NCBI RefSeq assembly: GCF_910592395.1
Contig: NC_088323.1
Span: forward strand, 6,386,001 to 6,450,000
DNA length: 64,000 nt
Source of the DNA: Lineus longissimus
Lineage: Eukaryota; Nemertea; Pilidiophora; Heteronemertea; Lineidae
Reading direction: 5' to 3'
In this document: positions 10,691 to 21,252 of the stretch, piece after piece
Position numbering within the stretch: the stretch's first letter is position 1
Layout: the number at the start of each line of letters is the position of its first letter
Notes under the pieces: generated by a model
What the model was told of the DNA's origin: nothing
What the model saw: the letters and a program-made list of their open reading frames with translations, nothing else
The model's database searches: none
Made by a program: the position numbers and the translations under genes

Positions 10691-12911
10691 TTGTAGGATT
10701 GGAGCTGCACAAGAAATGAGATAAAGAGGGAGAAAAATTGCTAGACTGTCGGTGCTGTTGAAAAACTAAACAGCATTTCAAGAATCTACACTTCTGAGTC
10801 GTGTCTTGCATTTATTTGGGTGTGGATAGGGGAAATATGTGCTCCACTCCTGTATTGTTCATGCAAAGGGGTCTTAATATTCTTAAACTACTTCAAAGTT
10901 TGGCATTGAGACTATCGGTAATATGGTAGTCCATACTCTGTCCAGAATTGACCTTGCTCTGGTGGCTTGTTCAGGACGTCGCAATCTGATTGCGCCCATC
11001 AATTGGGTGTAGATTAATACGGTTGTGACTTACCAGTCATGAGTGTGCATCGAGATCTGACTAATAATTTTGTCAGTACTCTTCCTCGGGTGGCTTGTCT
11101 GGGACAGTGTCAACCTATGATTGTGCCCATCAATCTGATGCAGACGAGTTGTGGCATTGTACCAGTCCCGAGTGTCCGCACAAAGACGTGAAGATTAAAG
11201 CCCCCAGTCCCTTCTACTAGAGAGCAGATCAAGACTTCAACACCTGCTGCAGCTGTTTACAATCATACAAAATAATGCTGTAAAATCAGCCAGGAACCCT
11301 TTGCAGAGTATTCCTTGCCACAATGGTAGTGGAAATAAATGCACTTTACGCACTAATCACAACCACCAAGGACAAGAATATGTGTTTACTTGCCACAAGC
11401 TGTTGTGGCCCCCAACCAATTACACTAGTGGAAATACTATGCCATAGGTCTGGCAGTGGTGTGGGGGGGGTTAGATGCAAATATTTGTTCCACTTGTCGC
11501 GGACCAATAGAAATCATCAGGACAGTCCAATTCAAGTGCTCCAAAGATGTGAAAAAGGAATGTACTCTTAAAGTACAATTGATTGGGAATGATTCCACAC
11601 AGAGGGGGTTAATTTTGAGAAAAAAAGTATATTCTCTTCATAAGGCAGAAATTTTGCAAAAATAAAATATTCCCACGGTCAGAGCCAAACCGGATGAGAG
11701 GGTTAATGGCAACCTTGTTCCTAGGAAAAAGTTAAAAATTTCTCGTTACACTACACCTTCAATTTTCATTTTTTAACCCTGGGTACAAGGTTGTATATTA
11801 ACCCTTGTAGGCCATTTAGGTCAGACCGTGGGAATTTTTTTTTTTCATCGTCTGGGAGAGTATTTAACTTTTATGGCGATATTAACCCCTTCTGGGCTGG
11901 TGGTCTCTACTATAATGTCTGTCAAGAAAGGCTGTACTGAGTGACGGAGCATCCTCCTCTTTCATCTGATGAAGTCAAGATCTTTACTGTCATTGCTTGT
12001 AGGTCTGGTCGGAGAGATAGGCTTAGGTTCCAGTAGTCTCCTCAGATCCCAATTCACAGTGCCTCTCCAAAAGCAATTTTTTGTCCAAGATGGATAAGAA
12101 ATGAATAATGAATGATCATTATCTATATCGGTTTTTTATGAGCCTAGTACATGCAAGTATAGATAAAGGATCTATCAAATACCCCCCAACTTAACATTAA
12201 TTTACATTGCAAATGAATGAATTAATTATTGATTTTTATTCAGACCTCAGTAAAAGGTACATGAAAATTCATTTACAATACACGTGGCTTGGGCAACTGG
12301 CGACGGTGGCGCGGTCTCGCGGTAAAACTTGGAACTGAAAGTTTTGGACAAATATTTCAGTTCTATACTCTACCGCGTTACGGCGCTACCGTCGCCCCTG
12401 GGATGTAATTTGACTATTCCAGTCGTTCCAGGAGGCTTTCATTGTACCCTTGGACTGAATATAGGTGCAGCAACTGATATTTAAACATTTAGATTAACAA
12501 CCTCCTAGGCTAATGTTATTTATCGATCCATTTAGCACAGCACACATTCAGTAGGCCCTTTTATCGAGTCATCTCACTATGAAAATGAACTATTCACTGC
12601 TGGCTCCCCAAAGGTTGAGATATGTAAACAACAAACTTGCAGGTGGACTTTGCTTTTAAATAAAAATAATATTGGCAAGAATGAATAGACAAACACAAAG
12701 AAAGTGATTTCATATCAAATTCATTTTTGTAACGCTCACAAATTAAGAAGTTATAAGAACATAGGCCTAAAAAAGATTTTCAAGAAAGATTTCAACGACA
12801 TCAATTTTAACTTCCATGTGCTTCACCGTTACGCCTGTAGTCCAGTTTCAAATATACTTTAGAGGACCATATCAAAATTCACCAACAGTCACCTCAACTT
12901 TTCAGATCAGA
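10691..12911. other. Intergenic; no gene recognised; likely TEX10 3' flank at right
   Basis: Two imperfect ~110-bp direct repeats occur near 10955-11060 and 11090-11180 ('ggtggcttgt...gtgcccatcaat...accagtc...gagtgt'). A GC-rich inverted repeat at 12297-12400 is listed separately. The last few hundred bases upstream of 12911 probably hold the TEX10 3' UTR. A minus-strand AATAAA (TTTATT near 12235) is a candidate but unverified poly(A) signal. No open frame resembles a known protein. Confidence 0.45.
12297..12400. repeat. Imperfect ~45-bp inverted repeat (hairpin)
   Basis: The left arm (about 12297-12343, with GGCGACGGTGGCGC and GGAACTGAAA) pairs with the right arm (about 12354-12400, with GGCGCTACCGTCGCCC) over ~45 bp with several mismatches and a ~10-nt loop. 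It could be a tiny fold-back MITE or a hairpin-forming transcript. The GC-rich arms stand out from the AT-rich surroundings. Confidence 0.6.
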
Positions 12912-15900
12912 TTATCCCTTCAACATAACAAGCGAAAGTTCGTACTTCAGGGCAGCGACTTGTTTTGAATAGCGAGAATAACCAGCACCAGAGTGAAAAT
13001 CCTGAAAAATGAGAAGAATGAAACTGCTTAGAAAGATGAACAATGGTGTGCAAAGGTTGGACATCTGACCTGATACTGTTATATATTTAGCAAAACTAAA
13101 CAACGTTAGCTCTGGTCGCGTCATTGCAGTCGACCGCCCAAGCTCCACCAAATTTCTCCAAAACCATTCCAGCACTTTCGAAAATGTAAATCAATTGCTC
13201 ACCAATATTATTTGAACAGTCTCCTTGAAATGCACTTTGTTGGTGATGGACGTCTTCACCCTGTCGGGTTTCAGCAGATTTACGAGGGCAGACAGCATGT
13301 GACAGCTATCAGCAGGAACAGAACAACCTGGAATAACAAAATAATGACGATGTAGGTGAGCTAAAAGTTGTTTAAGAGGAGTCTGTACACCTCGATGTCA
13401 AACTTACCGTGCAACAATGATGACATCTGATCGACACATACGTCAACAAGGCCAGGTAGAACCATCATAACATCTTCCATCAGCACCCAAGTATCACTAA
13501 TCTGAGCAGACGACAGCCTGCCATTGACAGAATGTGTTACATCTTCTTCCATTTGGGACGCAGAAACATTTGTTACATCCACCTCCATCTGAGACACGGC
13601 GCCCTCCTCCGCCAGGACAAGAGTCGTCACGGCAGCCTTGACAACCACCTCCGATAGTGCATGGCAGACTTGTCTTTTGATTGCAGAATCAGCCTTGTAG
13701 AGAGTCTTGAAAAGTTCGAGGATCGCAACTGCACTTAACAGCGACAACTCTGATGACTTTTTCTGAAAACGACACAACAAATTAAAAGGATAGAAAGAGG
13801 ATGTGGCCAAATGAAATATCCCCACATGAACCATAAAATAAGGTTGATTTCTCTTTGGTGTTACTATTAAACGCAGTTAGGCTAGCCATACTATATAATA
13901 TGTGACCCGCTCTACCAAAACTAGGCGCTTGTCGCATCTGAACTTGACAGGTTGATACGGACTTGTTGTTCATTTCCCTATTGTAGACCTTTTGTTGAAT
14001 GTGACCAAATCAGTTTGTAATAGATTTCACAAAAGGTCAACAATAGGGAAATGAACAACAAGTCAAGTTCAGATGCGACAAGCGCCTAGTTTTGGTAGAG
14101 CGAGTCACATATCATCTTCTGTGTCCAATCTCAAAAACGTTAGTTGAGCTCCATTTCGGTTAGACATTGACAGGGGCTATTAACATGAGGAAGAACTCAT
14201 AAAGACTAGTCTTTACGTATTCTTGATATCAACGCAGCAACACCATCTTCAAAACATTTACCTTGAACTTCAGTATATAGGAGAACGTAATGGTCCAGAC
14301 TTGTCCAGTGTTTGGCCAAAGATTAAATAACTCACACACCATCTGAAATTGGAGTGAAAGGATGATATATTTTTAGAACAAAATCCAGAAGAGTCACACA
14401 AACTTCTCGCAGCTTTGTTAACCTGCTGGACCTCTCTAGGACTGTTCTCTGCGTGAAGCCCAGCGTAGACCTGGCCGGAGGATCAAAATGTCAAAAAAGA
14501 AACCAGGGGACAGTAGGGAAACCTGAAGGCCAAAGCCTGACTCATGACATCCACCGACCAAGCATTTGATGCTGTCGCTAAGAAGACCGCAGAGAAGATC
14601 ATAACCCTGGACCAATTTAACCAAGTTCAGACAGTAGTATAACGTTCACTTTTGAATAGAGGCAATCATTCTACTGGGTTTTTGCGCAGCAAGTGTTGGA
14701 AACATTTACATGTACCTTAATGAGTTTCAGTTGTCTCTCCCATCCATGTGCATCAACAACATTCAGAGAGCAAAGAGGGCCTCTCTCAGGACTAGAATTA
14801 TTGCAGTCCTTTTGACAACCTGTGACCGAAATAAGAAATGAAATCGTTTAAATAAGTATCTAGAAATTAATTACTTTGCCAGAACAACACAGCCCCAAAA
14901 ACAAGCTATTTACAGCTATCATTGAGATAAACAGACAAACAATTTCTCATACATTTTAGGCCTTTTTTCTTGTTTAGTGACATTTTTTCATGAAATGGAC
15001 TATAGGTCCACAAGGTAACTTGATATAACACGTACCAGTACAAAGAGACAGCATGAAACTAAGATAGGCAGACGCCTCGCAAAACTGGTTTTCATGGTGA
15101 TGATATCTATCATGTAATATCTGCAGAAGATATCCGACGTTCGTGATGTCGAACTTTTCACTGCGACAACAACCCAGTAAGTTGACCAAGTCGCCCTTGT
15201 CCAATGCCGAGACGGAGGGTAGTATCTCAACCAGCTTCCTCTGCTGCGGCAAGCGTAACCTCAGTAGGACGCCATTCTCGGGATCTGAAATATAAGAGAG
15301 AATTTCTGCGTGCAATTGCCTATTCTAAAACACATTGGTTATGATGGTTCACTTTTATAATGGCTCTTGTATTAGCCTCATTCTCACCACAGAGGTTTTG
15401 TTAAGACATGCATAACCTCTTGAGTAGGTAAGCAGATCGTCGGCAGATTACGCCTAAAATACTGTTTGAGGTGTTCTAGAAGAGGGGTGTTTTATCTGAA
15501 CGTCTGTTCTATACTCGATATCCTGATCATAAATGAAATGGCCAGGGCCATTGTGCTCACCTCATGTGGAGGAAAGATGGATAAAGAGCATGGTATTGTG
15601 TCATGTAGTGTTAGGTTTGATGTAGGTCCAAGCAATTACAATTTCCCCAAAATGGCCAATTTACAGTACATTCGACCTCTGTGACCTTGAAAAGTAGGTC
15701 AAATCAAAGAAGACCCGGGTGACACATTGAATGGTTGTAAGAATTAGATGTACCTATGATATAAAATTGGTGCCAATCGGGCAAGTAATACTAGGAATAA
15801 TGGCATTTTGAAGAATTTAGGATTTGGCCCCCTCCCTGGAGGCCAAACGGCAAATCAGATCGCACCAAACTTCGGTACCCGAGACCACCTGACCAAGGGG

Positions 15901-18900
15901 TACATGTGTACTTAATTTGTGATCAATAGTCATTGCAGATAAGAAACGTGCCATAGTTACGGCCTGACGGCCAATTTACGCCATTTGACCTCTGTGACCT
16001 TGACAAGAAGGTCAAATTAAAAACCTGTGTGACATATACTGTATGGTGGTTAGATGTACCCATGATATCAAATTGGTGGCAATCGGGCAAGAAGTTAAGG
16101 AATAATCACATTTTTAAGGTTTTTGGATTTTGCCCCCTGGTGGTCAAGTGGTGAATCATATTGGACCAAACTTCGGTCCCTGAGATTACCTGACTAAGGG
16201 GTAAATGTGTACCAAATTTGGGATCAATAGTCATTGCAGTTTAGAAACGTGCCATCGTTACATCCTAACGGCCAATTTACACCATTTGACCTCTGTGACC
16301 TTGAAAAGGAGGTCAAATCAAAAACCCGGAGGATATATGATGCACCTTTGCTAGAAGTACCTACCATATTTTTTTCAAAATTTCCCGACTACTATTAAGG
16401 GAGATATTGCATATTTTCACTTTTAACGTTTGGCCCCCTGGTGGCCAAACCATGAAACGAATCGGACCAAAACTTGGTCTCCAAGGTGTCATTACATAAG
16501 GGTACATGTGTACCAAGTTTCAACTCAATAGCTCTAACAGTTACGAAACGTGCCCTGCTAACGGACGACGGACGACGACGACGACGACGACGACGACGGA
16601 CGACGGACGCCACGGTATGGGATAAGCTCACCTCTGCTAAGAGGTGAGCTAAAAATAGCGGCCAATACTCAGAAACTCCAGTATGCAGTACTCAAGTTTT
16701 TTGTTGATCGATATTTTTTTGTAACTTGATTACCAACTGGAGGCAGCTGCTAAGCTAAAGGACAGGGCATGGGAAGGCAGAGGTGATGGCATACTTGAGA
16801 AAGTGTGTATAGTCAGGATATAGAGTATAGGCCAGGCCTGATAAGGGTGTTGTGAAGATTAACACCACTGAATGGGGATTTTGCTCAACAGAGGAACAGG
16901 GGCATTCTTCATCAACCAACACGGCTACCTCAAATAAATCTTACTCACCAAGAATACCTTGAAGATATTTCTCAAAGCTGCTGCTGAAGTCAGCATGTTT
17001 CTGAGCAGCGACTTTCCCCATTGCCTCCAGGATCAGATTCACTGTGTTGTCATTGTCAAGGCTACAAGTCAGGAGGAATTCTGGGAGTGAGGCTAGCCAC
17101 TCTTGCATCATGGGATAGCTGAAACACAAACATATTCAGATTTCAAGTTGTCAGTTGGGTTAAGACCTCTTTGGCAACTTAATTATGGCTTTGTTTGGGG
17201 GCAAATTCTGGGGGCAAATGTCCAGGGTCAGAAGTCCAGGGGTAGTTGTCTCATACCCTTTGTTGTGAGGATTTCAACTCCACATTGCATTTGCACAATG
17301 TAACTTGGTCCTTCAACTGAGACGTAAAACGGAGGTTCCTTGTATTTGGTCTCTATGTCAGGGCAAGCAAACGACACTTCCATGTGAGAAACATGAGTAG
17401 CTTGCATGCACTCAATCTCTTGCCGTAGAGACAGCATCACTAGGCCATACAACCCAACCAGTGCCTAACTGAGAGGCATATTCAAATGCTCATCCCACCT
17501 TGAAAGAGGAGTACTCACTGGAAAATAACACCTGCGAGGCAGAGCAAATGGTGAAGAGGAAGAAGAATAACGCTACCTTAGGTAATGTTTCCTGGGCAAG
17601 ATATCCTCTAGAATGAGGGTTAGGAAGTTACGTCGCTCCACGGACGCATGGTGGCTACGTCTGTACATGGACCAAACGGCTTCCAGAAGGTCACTCAGGA
17701 GCTTGGATCCTAAAATAAGGGGAGAAGATGGGAAAAGTTGCACGGTAAACCCTCGACACGGCAAACCCCCCCCCCCCCCCCCCCCCCCGACAAAAATAAC
17801 ATGCTGGCAAAATAGATCAGTTTACAGTTGCATTTTATAAAATTCTGCTTTCACCTACCCTCTGGAAACTCCACCTTAACCAGTCTCCTGAATATCTCCA
17901 ATAAGAGTTGACCCTCCTCCGCAGGTAGTCTCGAGCCCTCCGCAGCAGTGATGATAAAGTCCATCAGATTGTGAACCCAGTGGTTGTGCCGGACTTCCAC
18001 CAGCTTCTCTTGGAGGAAGTAAACCATGATTTCACTGACGCGAAGGTTCAAACCCATCACTGACACCTGGTGGAACACAAAAACCCTTTTTAAAACAATG
18101 ATATACGTAGACGTACGAAATGCCATTAGCGCTTATCTAAGCATTCAACGACAACAGCGAATTCCAAGTTCTGTTGGCATGACAGAAGCTTCAGTTATTT
18201 GGGGCACACTCCTCCAGCTAGATACCATTAGCATTAGAGACGAGAGATCTAACTGTTTGGATGATCCAGGTATCGAAAATCTCTCGATTACAGTGGTCAA
18301 GGCAAGTACCTGAGACAAGAATCAGTGAGTACAATTTCACCGTCAGACAAGCGATCTTTTAAGAGTTCATCACTAATAATTATCCCAGGTCGAAGCAATA
18401 AAAGTCACTCGTTTGCGGGGTGCATTTGATGGTCACGCCAAGATTTAACACAGAACTGTGACACTACCTGTTTGATTTCCACTTTCTTTGACCGTTTATT
18501 CCTCGTCAGTACCTCCTGACCGGCATAAGGGAAATAGGCCATGAAATGGTGGACGAACTCATTCATGTAGGTGTTGGTCAGCCAGGACAGCTGAAATATA
18601 ACACGAGAAAGTTTAAACTATTGCTACAGTAGACATGACTAAAATGCTTCCATGAAAACATAAAGCAATTTAATCCACCTATGGTATTTGCACCAAAGAC
18701 AAGTCAAACTCTTCATCCCATTCATATAGTCAATCAGGTCTGCTAACTCCCATCTTCGTCTTTAGCATTCATTCTGCATCATGGAGGCGTTACTCTCTAG
18801 AAGTATTCCTCCTCCAAGGCAGCTTAAGCGTTTTTATGTGCCACTACGTTTTGGCACTAATTGACTCATTGGCCTCTGCCTTCTTCTTATCCTGCACTGA

Positions 18901-20590
18901 ATGGTCCTGCAGAAAATGAGTGGCCCAAAGTTGTTGTTTCCATGACAAGCTAAGCCTACATTCCACGTCTAATTTAGAACAAGATAAGACAATGAAACTT
19001 TTGCCATAATTTTTGTAAGAGGAACCAAAAACTTACACTTATTTCTTCATGATCTGAGGAGAGTCCCTCCACACACTGCCACAGCAGCTGTATGACCTTG
19101 ATGATGCTCAACATGGCCGCCAAAGTGTCCGCAGCCGGTGCGTTACCGGGGACATTCGCTATCAACTGAGCTGGTGAACATTCGACCCAACAGTCTAGCA
19201 ACAACGGCATCAATGTCAGGACAAAGTTTTTCAACTGCTCTGGCTGGTTCAGGACATCCTGCTGGGGAAGTTTTTTCATCCCTTGCTGCGGTCGGAGTCG
19301 AAAACCATTGCAGAATGGTATTGGGTAACTTAGTGGAATTTTTGGTTGGTGAAAAACGTTACGACCTCCGCAGCTGATTTTTACGGATGTGTCCAACGTT
19401 GTGTTTTCCTTGTCCCTGTCCTCAACACTCTTGGCAAGGGCTTGTAAGAAGCTGTACAAGCGGTCTAAAACCTTCACCCGCCACTTCTGTGCATGAACCT
19501 TGGTGTTGGGATTAATTGACAATCTCCTTGGTCCTGCTGATCCAGATTTCGTTTGCTTTTGCGTCTGCTTCGAGATGAGGTTGATGAAATTTGGAAGAAG
19601 CTGGCTACAATGGTCTATCAGGACGCTAGGGTAGAATTTCAACAAAATGTCAACTACGTTTAAGGAATCCGCTTGGATTTGCTCATCAATATGCGTCATT
19701 GCACAGCAGAGGTGAGCGTTTATCACGGAAAAGAATGGAGCAAGCGAACTGGCTGTTGTCTTTGGGAATAACACATTCAACAATTTCAACACTGTCTGAC
19801 GAATGACGCCATCTTTGTCTACGAATAGCGCAGATACTCTTTCGATGATCGTTGAAAGATTTTCTCTGCCGACTTCTGGGTGCATTATGATCAGTTCTTT
19901 CAGCCCCGTCAGGGAGTCATGTCGGACAGTCGTGTTGTAGTGCCGTGTTTGAGAAAGAAGGTCCTGGAACAACAACAAATAGGAGATGAAGAACAGAATC
20001 ACAAAACAAATAATCTTAGTGAGCAAATATTTAAAATCCTCCAGAGAAAGTGAGGTGAAGTCCTTGCTGCTGTCATGGAGGAAAACGGAGCAGCACAAAA
20101 ACTTCAGAGGATGAGTACTGATGACCTATGCTCCACATGACAGGGCTAGAATTTGAGGTAGAGGGGGCCTTGGCTGCCTTGCATTTGTCTGGAGCACTGA
20201 GGCCAACTGATTAAATTTCTACCATACAAGGGGCAAGTCAGTGATGGCTTTAAGTTTGAAGTGACACAACGCACGGGAAAGCACAGTGGCCATATCCACA
20301 GTATTACAGTTTAATCCAGCCCCGACATTATTCCAACCAGTAATTAAGCACGCAAAGAAAATTCAAATTTTAATGATTTAATTTCAACAACTTGAACTCA
20401 CATTTATGTTTTGTTTGCGCTTGTTGCTAGGTTGCGCAGAGTCTGCCTTCAGTTGCTCCTTGATGCGAATACCCTTCGACTGGAAGCTGACGTTGGTCAC
20501 ATTGTCTGCCTGTGGTAGCTTCTTCCCAACCTTGAACTTGACTTTTTGGAAGTCTTTCTTCTCATTCTTCTTTTTCCTACTCTTGACCAT
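12912..20590 (-). CDS. TEX10: Testis-expressed protein 10 homologue (IPI1 family)
   Basis: Thirteen exons: 20402-20590, 19037-19963, 18468-18590, 17859-18066, 17577-17709, 16949-17118, 15036-15284, 14716-14819, 14523-14606, 14262-14342, 13408-13762, 13203-13327 and 12912-13001. All junctions are GT-AG and in frame, giving 945 aa (human TEX10 is about 930). The start MVKSRKKKNEKKDFQKVKFK and the following VGKKLPQADNVTN match the basic IPI1/TEX10 N-terminus. DLLSQTRHYN and AMTHIDEQIQADSL follow in exon 2, and the rest reads as helical ARM/HEAT-like repeats. Known role: with PELP1, WDR18, SENP3 and LAS1L in the nucleolar Rix1/5FMC complex for ITS2 processing and 60S maturation. Exon 11 (from residue 757) carries two acidic SQMExDVT copies. 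Introns hold a fold-back element, one ~1.1-kb mobile element and a C23 tract. The small exons 8-10 are supported by splice sites and frame more than by similarity. The gene is head to head with TMEM19. Confidence 0.9.
13898..14112. mobile_element. Fold-back element (near-perfect ~90-bp inverted repeat)
   Basis: The arms 13898-13995 and 14030-14112 are reverse complements with very few mismatches. The left arm has a ~12-bp extra block (GGTTGATACGGA). The loop is ~35 bp. Arms begin ATATGTGACCCGCTCTACC. There is no coding capacity. The high arm identity suggests a young fold-back MITE inserted in TEX10 intron 10. Confidence 0.85.
15536..16655 (+). mobile_element. ~1.1-kb dispersed non-autonomous element, copy 1
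   Basis: It starts at ATGGCCAGGGCCATTGTGCTCACC, contains three ~301-bp units, then (ACG)n at about 16566-16604. It ends with a perfect 9-bp hairpin (stem GCTCACCTC 16626-16634 / GAGGTGAGC 16641-16649, loop TGCTAA) followed by TAAAAA. Each unit holds a nuclear-receptor half-site cluster: perfect TGACCTctgTGACCT at 15986 and 16287, and a one-mismatch version near 15674. It encodes no transposase. It lies in TEX10 intron 6 in the opposite orientation to the gene. Copies elsewhere in the window are nearly identical. Confidence 0.85.
17766..17788 (+). repeat. Poly-C tract (23 C)
   Basis: An uninterrupted run of C (G on the TEX10 sense strand) in the intron between exons 4 and 5. It could form a G-quadruplex in the pre-mRNA, and its length in the assembly may be unreliable. 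Confidence 0.95.
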
Positions 20591-21252
20591 CTTGTCTGTG
20601 ACGAAAATATTCAAAGAGATAAAAATTTAACAAATACTCAGGTAGCAGACTTCGGACAATGCCATAAGCCACTGTGACCCTTTGTTCCAAGTGAAACACA
20701 TGAGCAGATGAATGGTCAGTGCCAAAACGATGTTCTTCGAGATAGTTGATTGAATAATTATATAACACTAGTAGGCCTAATAGATATTGCCCAACTCTCT
20801 AGGCCGGAAGTTTCAAACTTCAACTTGGTCGCTGAGAGCCCTGATATTAAAACAAAAAAACTCTGCAACTTGCAATTCAACACTGTGCATATCATAATCC
20901 CAAAGCACAGAATCCACCTTCTGTCATTGAATGTTTCAATTTTTTCTTTGGCGACACCCTGTACAACACCCCTGTACATTTTACACGGGGAGCTACACGT
21001 GAGAAACTTCACACGACAAAATCGAGAGAACCACAATCTTACAAGACATAATTTATTACTTCTACATTAGGAGCATATCAGCAGAATGATACAAACCAAA
21101 ATTCTAATCAATAAAATAACTTCGTTGATGGTGAAAACGCAAGTTTAATGTTTTCAACACGTGGGCTTATTTTTAGATTCCACCATTTTTTTCCTAGAAA
21201 TTAACGCCCTCTAACGGCGCTTGAATAAACCAAATTTCCTGGAAACTTGTCC
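20591..21252. promoter_or_regulatory. Shared 5' region between TEX10 and TMEM19
   Basis: The two start codons face away from each other with 662 bp between them. A possible 3' splice site (TTTTCGTCACAG) lies a few bases upstream of the TEX10 ATG, so a 5' UTR intron is possible. No TATA box convincingly placed for either gene was seen. A bidirectional promoter is inferred from the layout alone. Confidence 0.5.
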
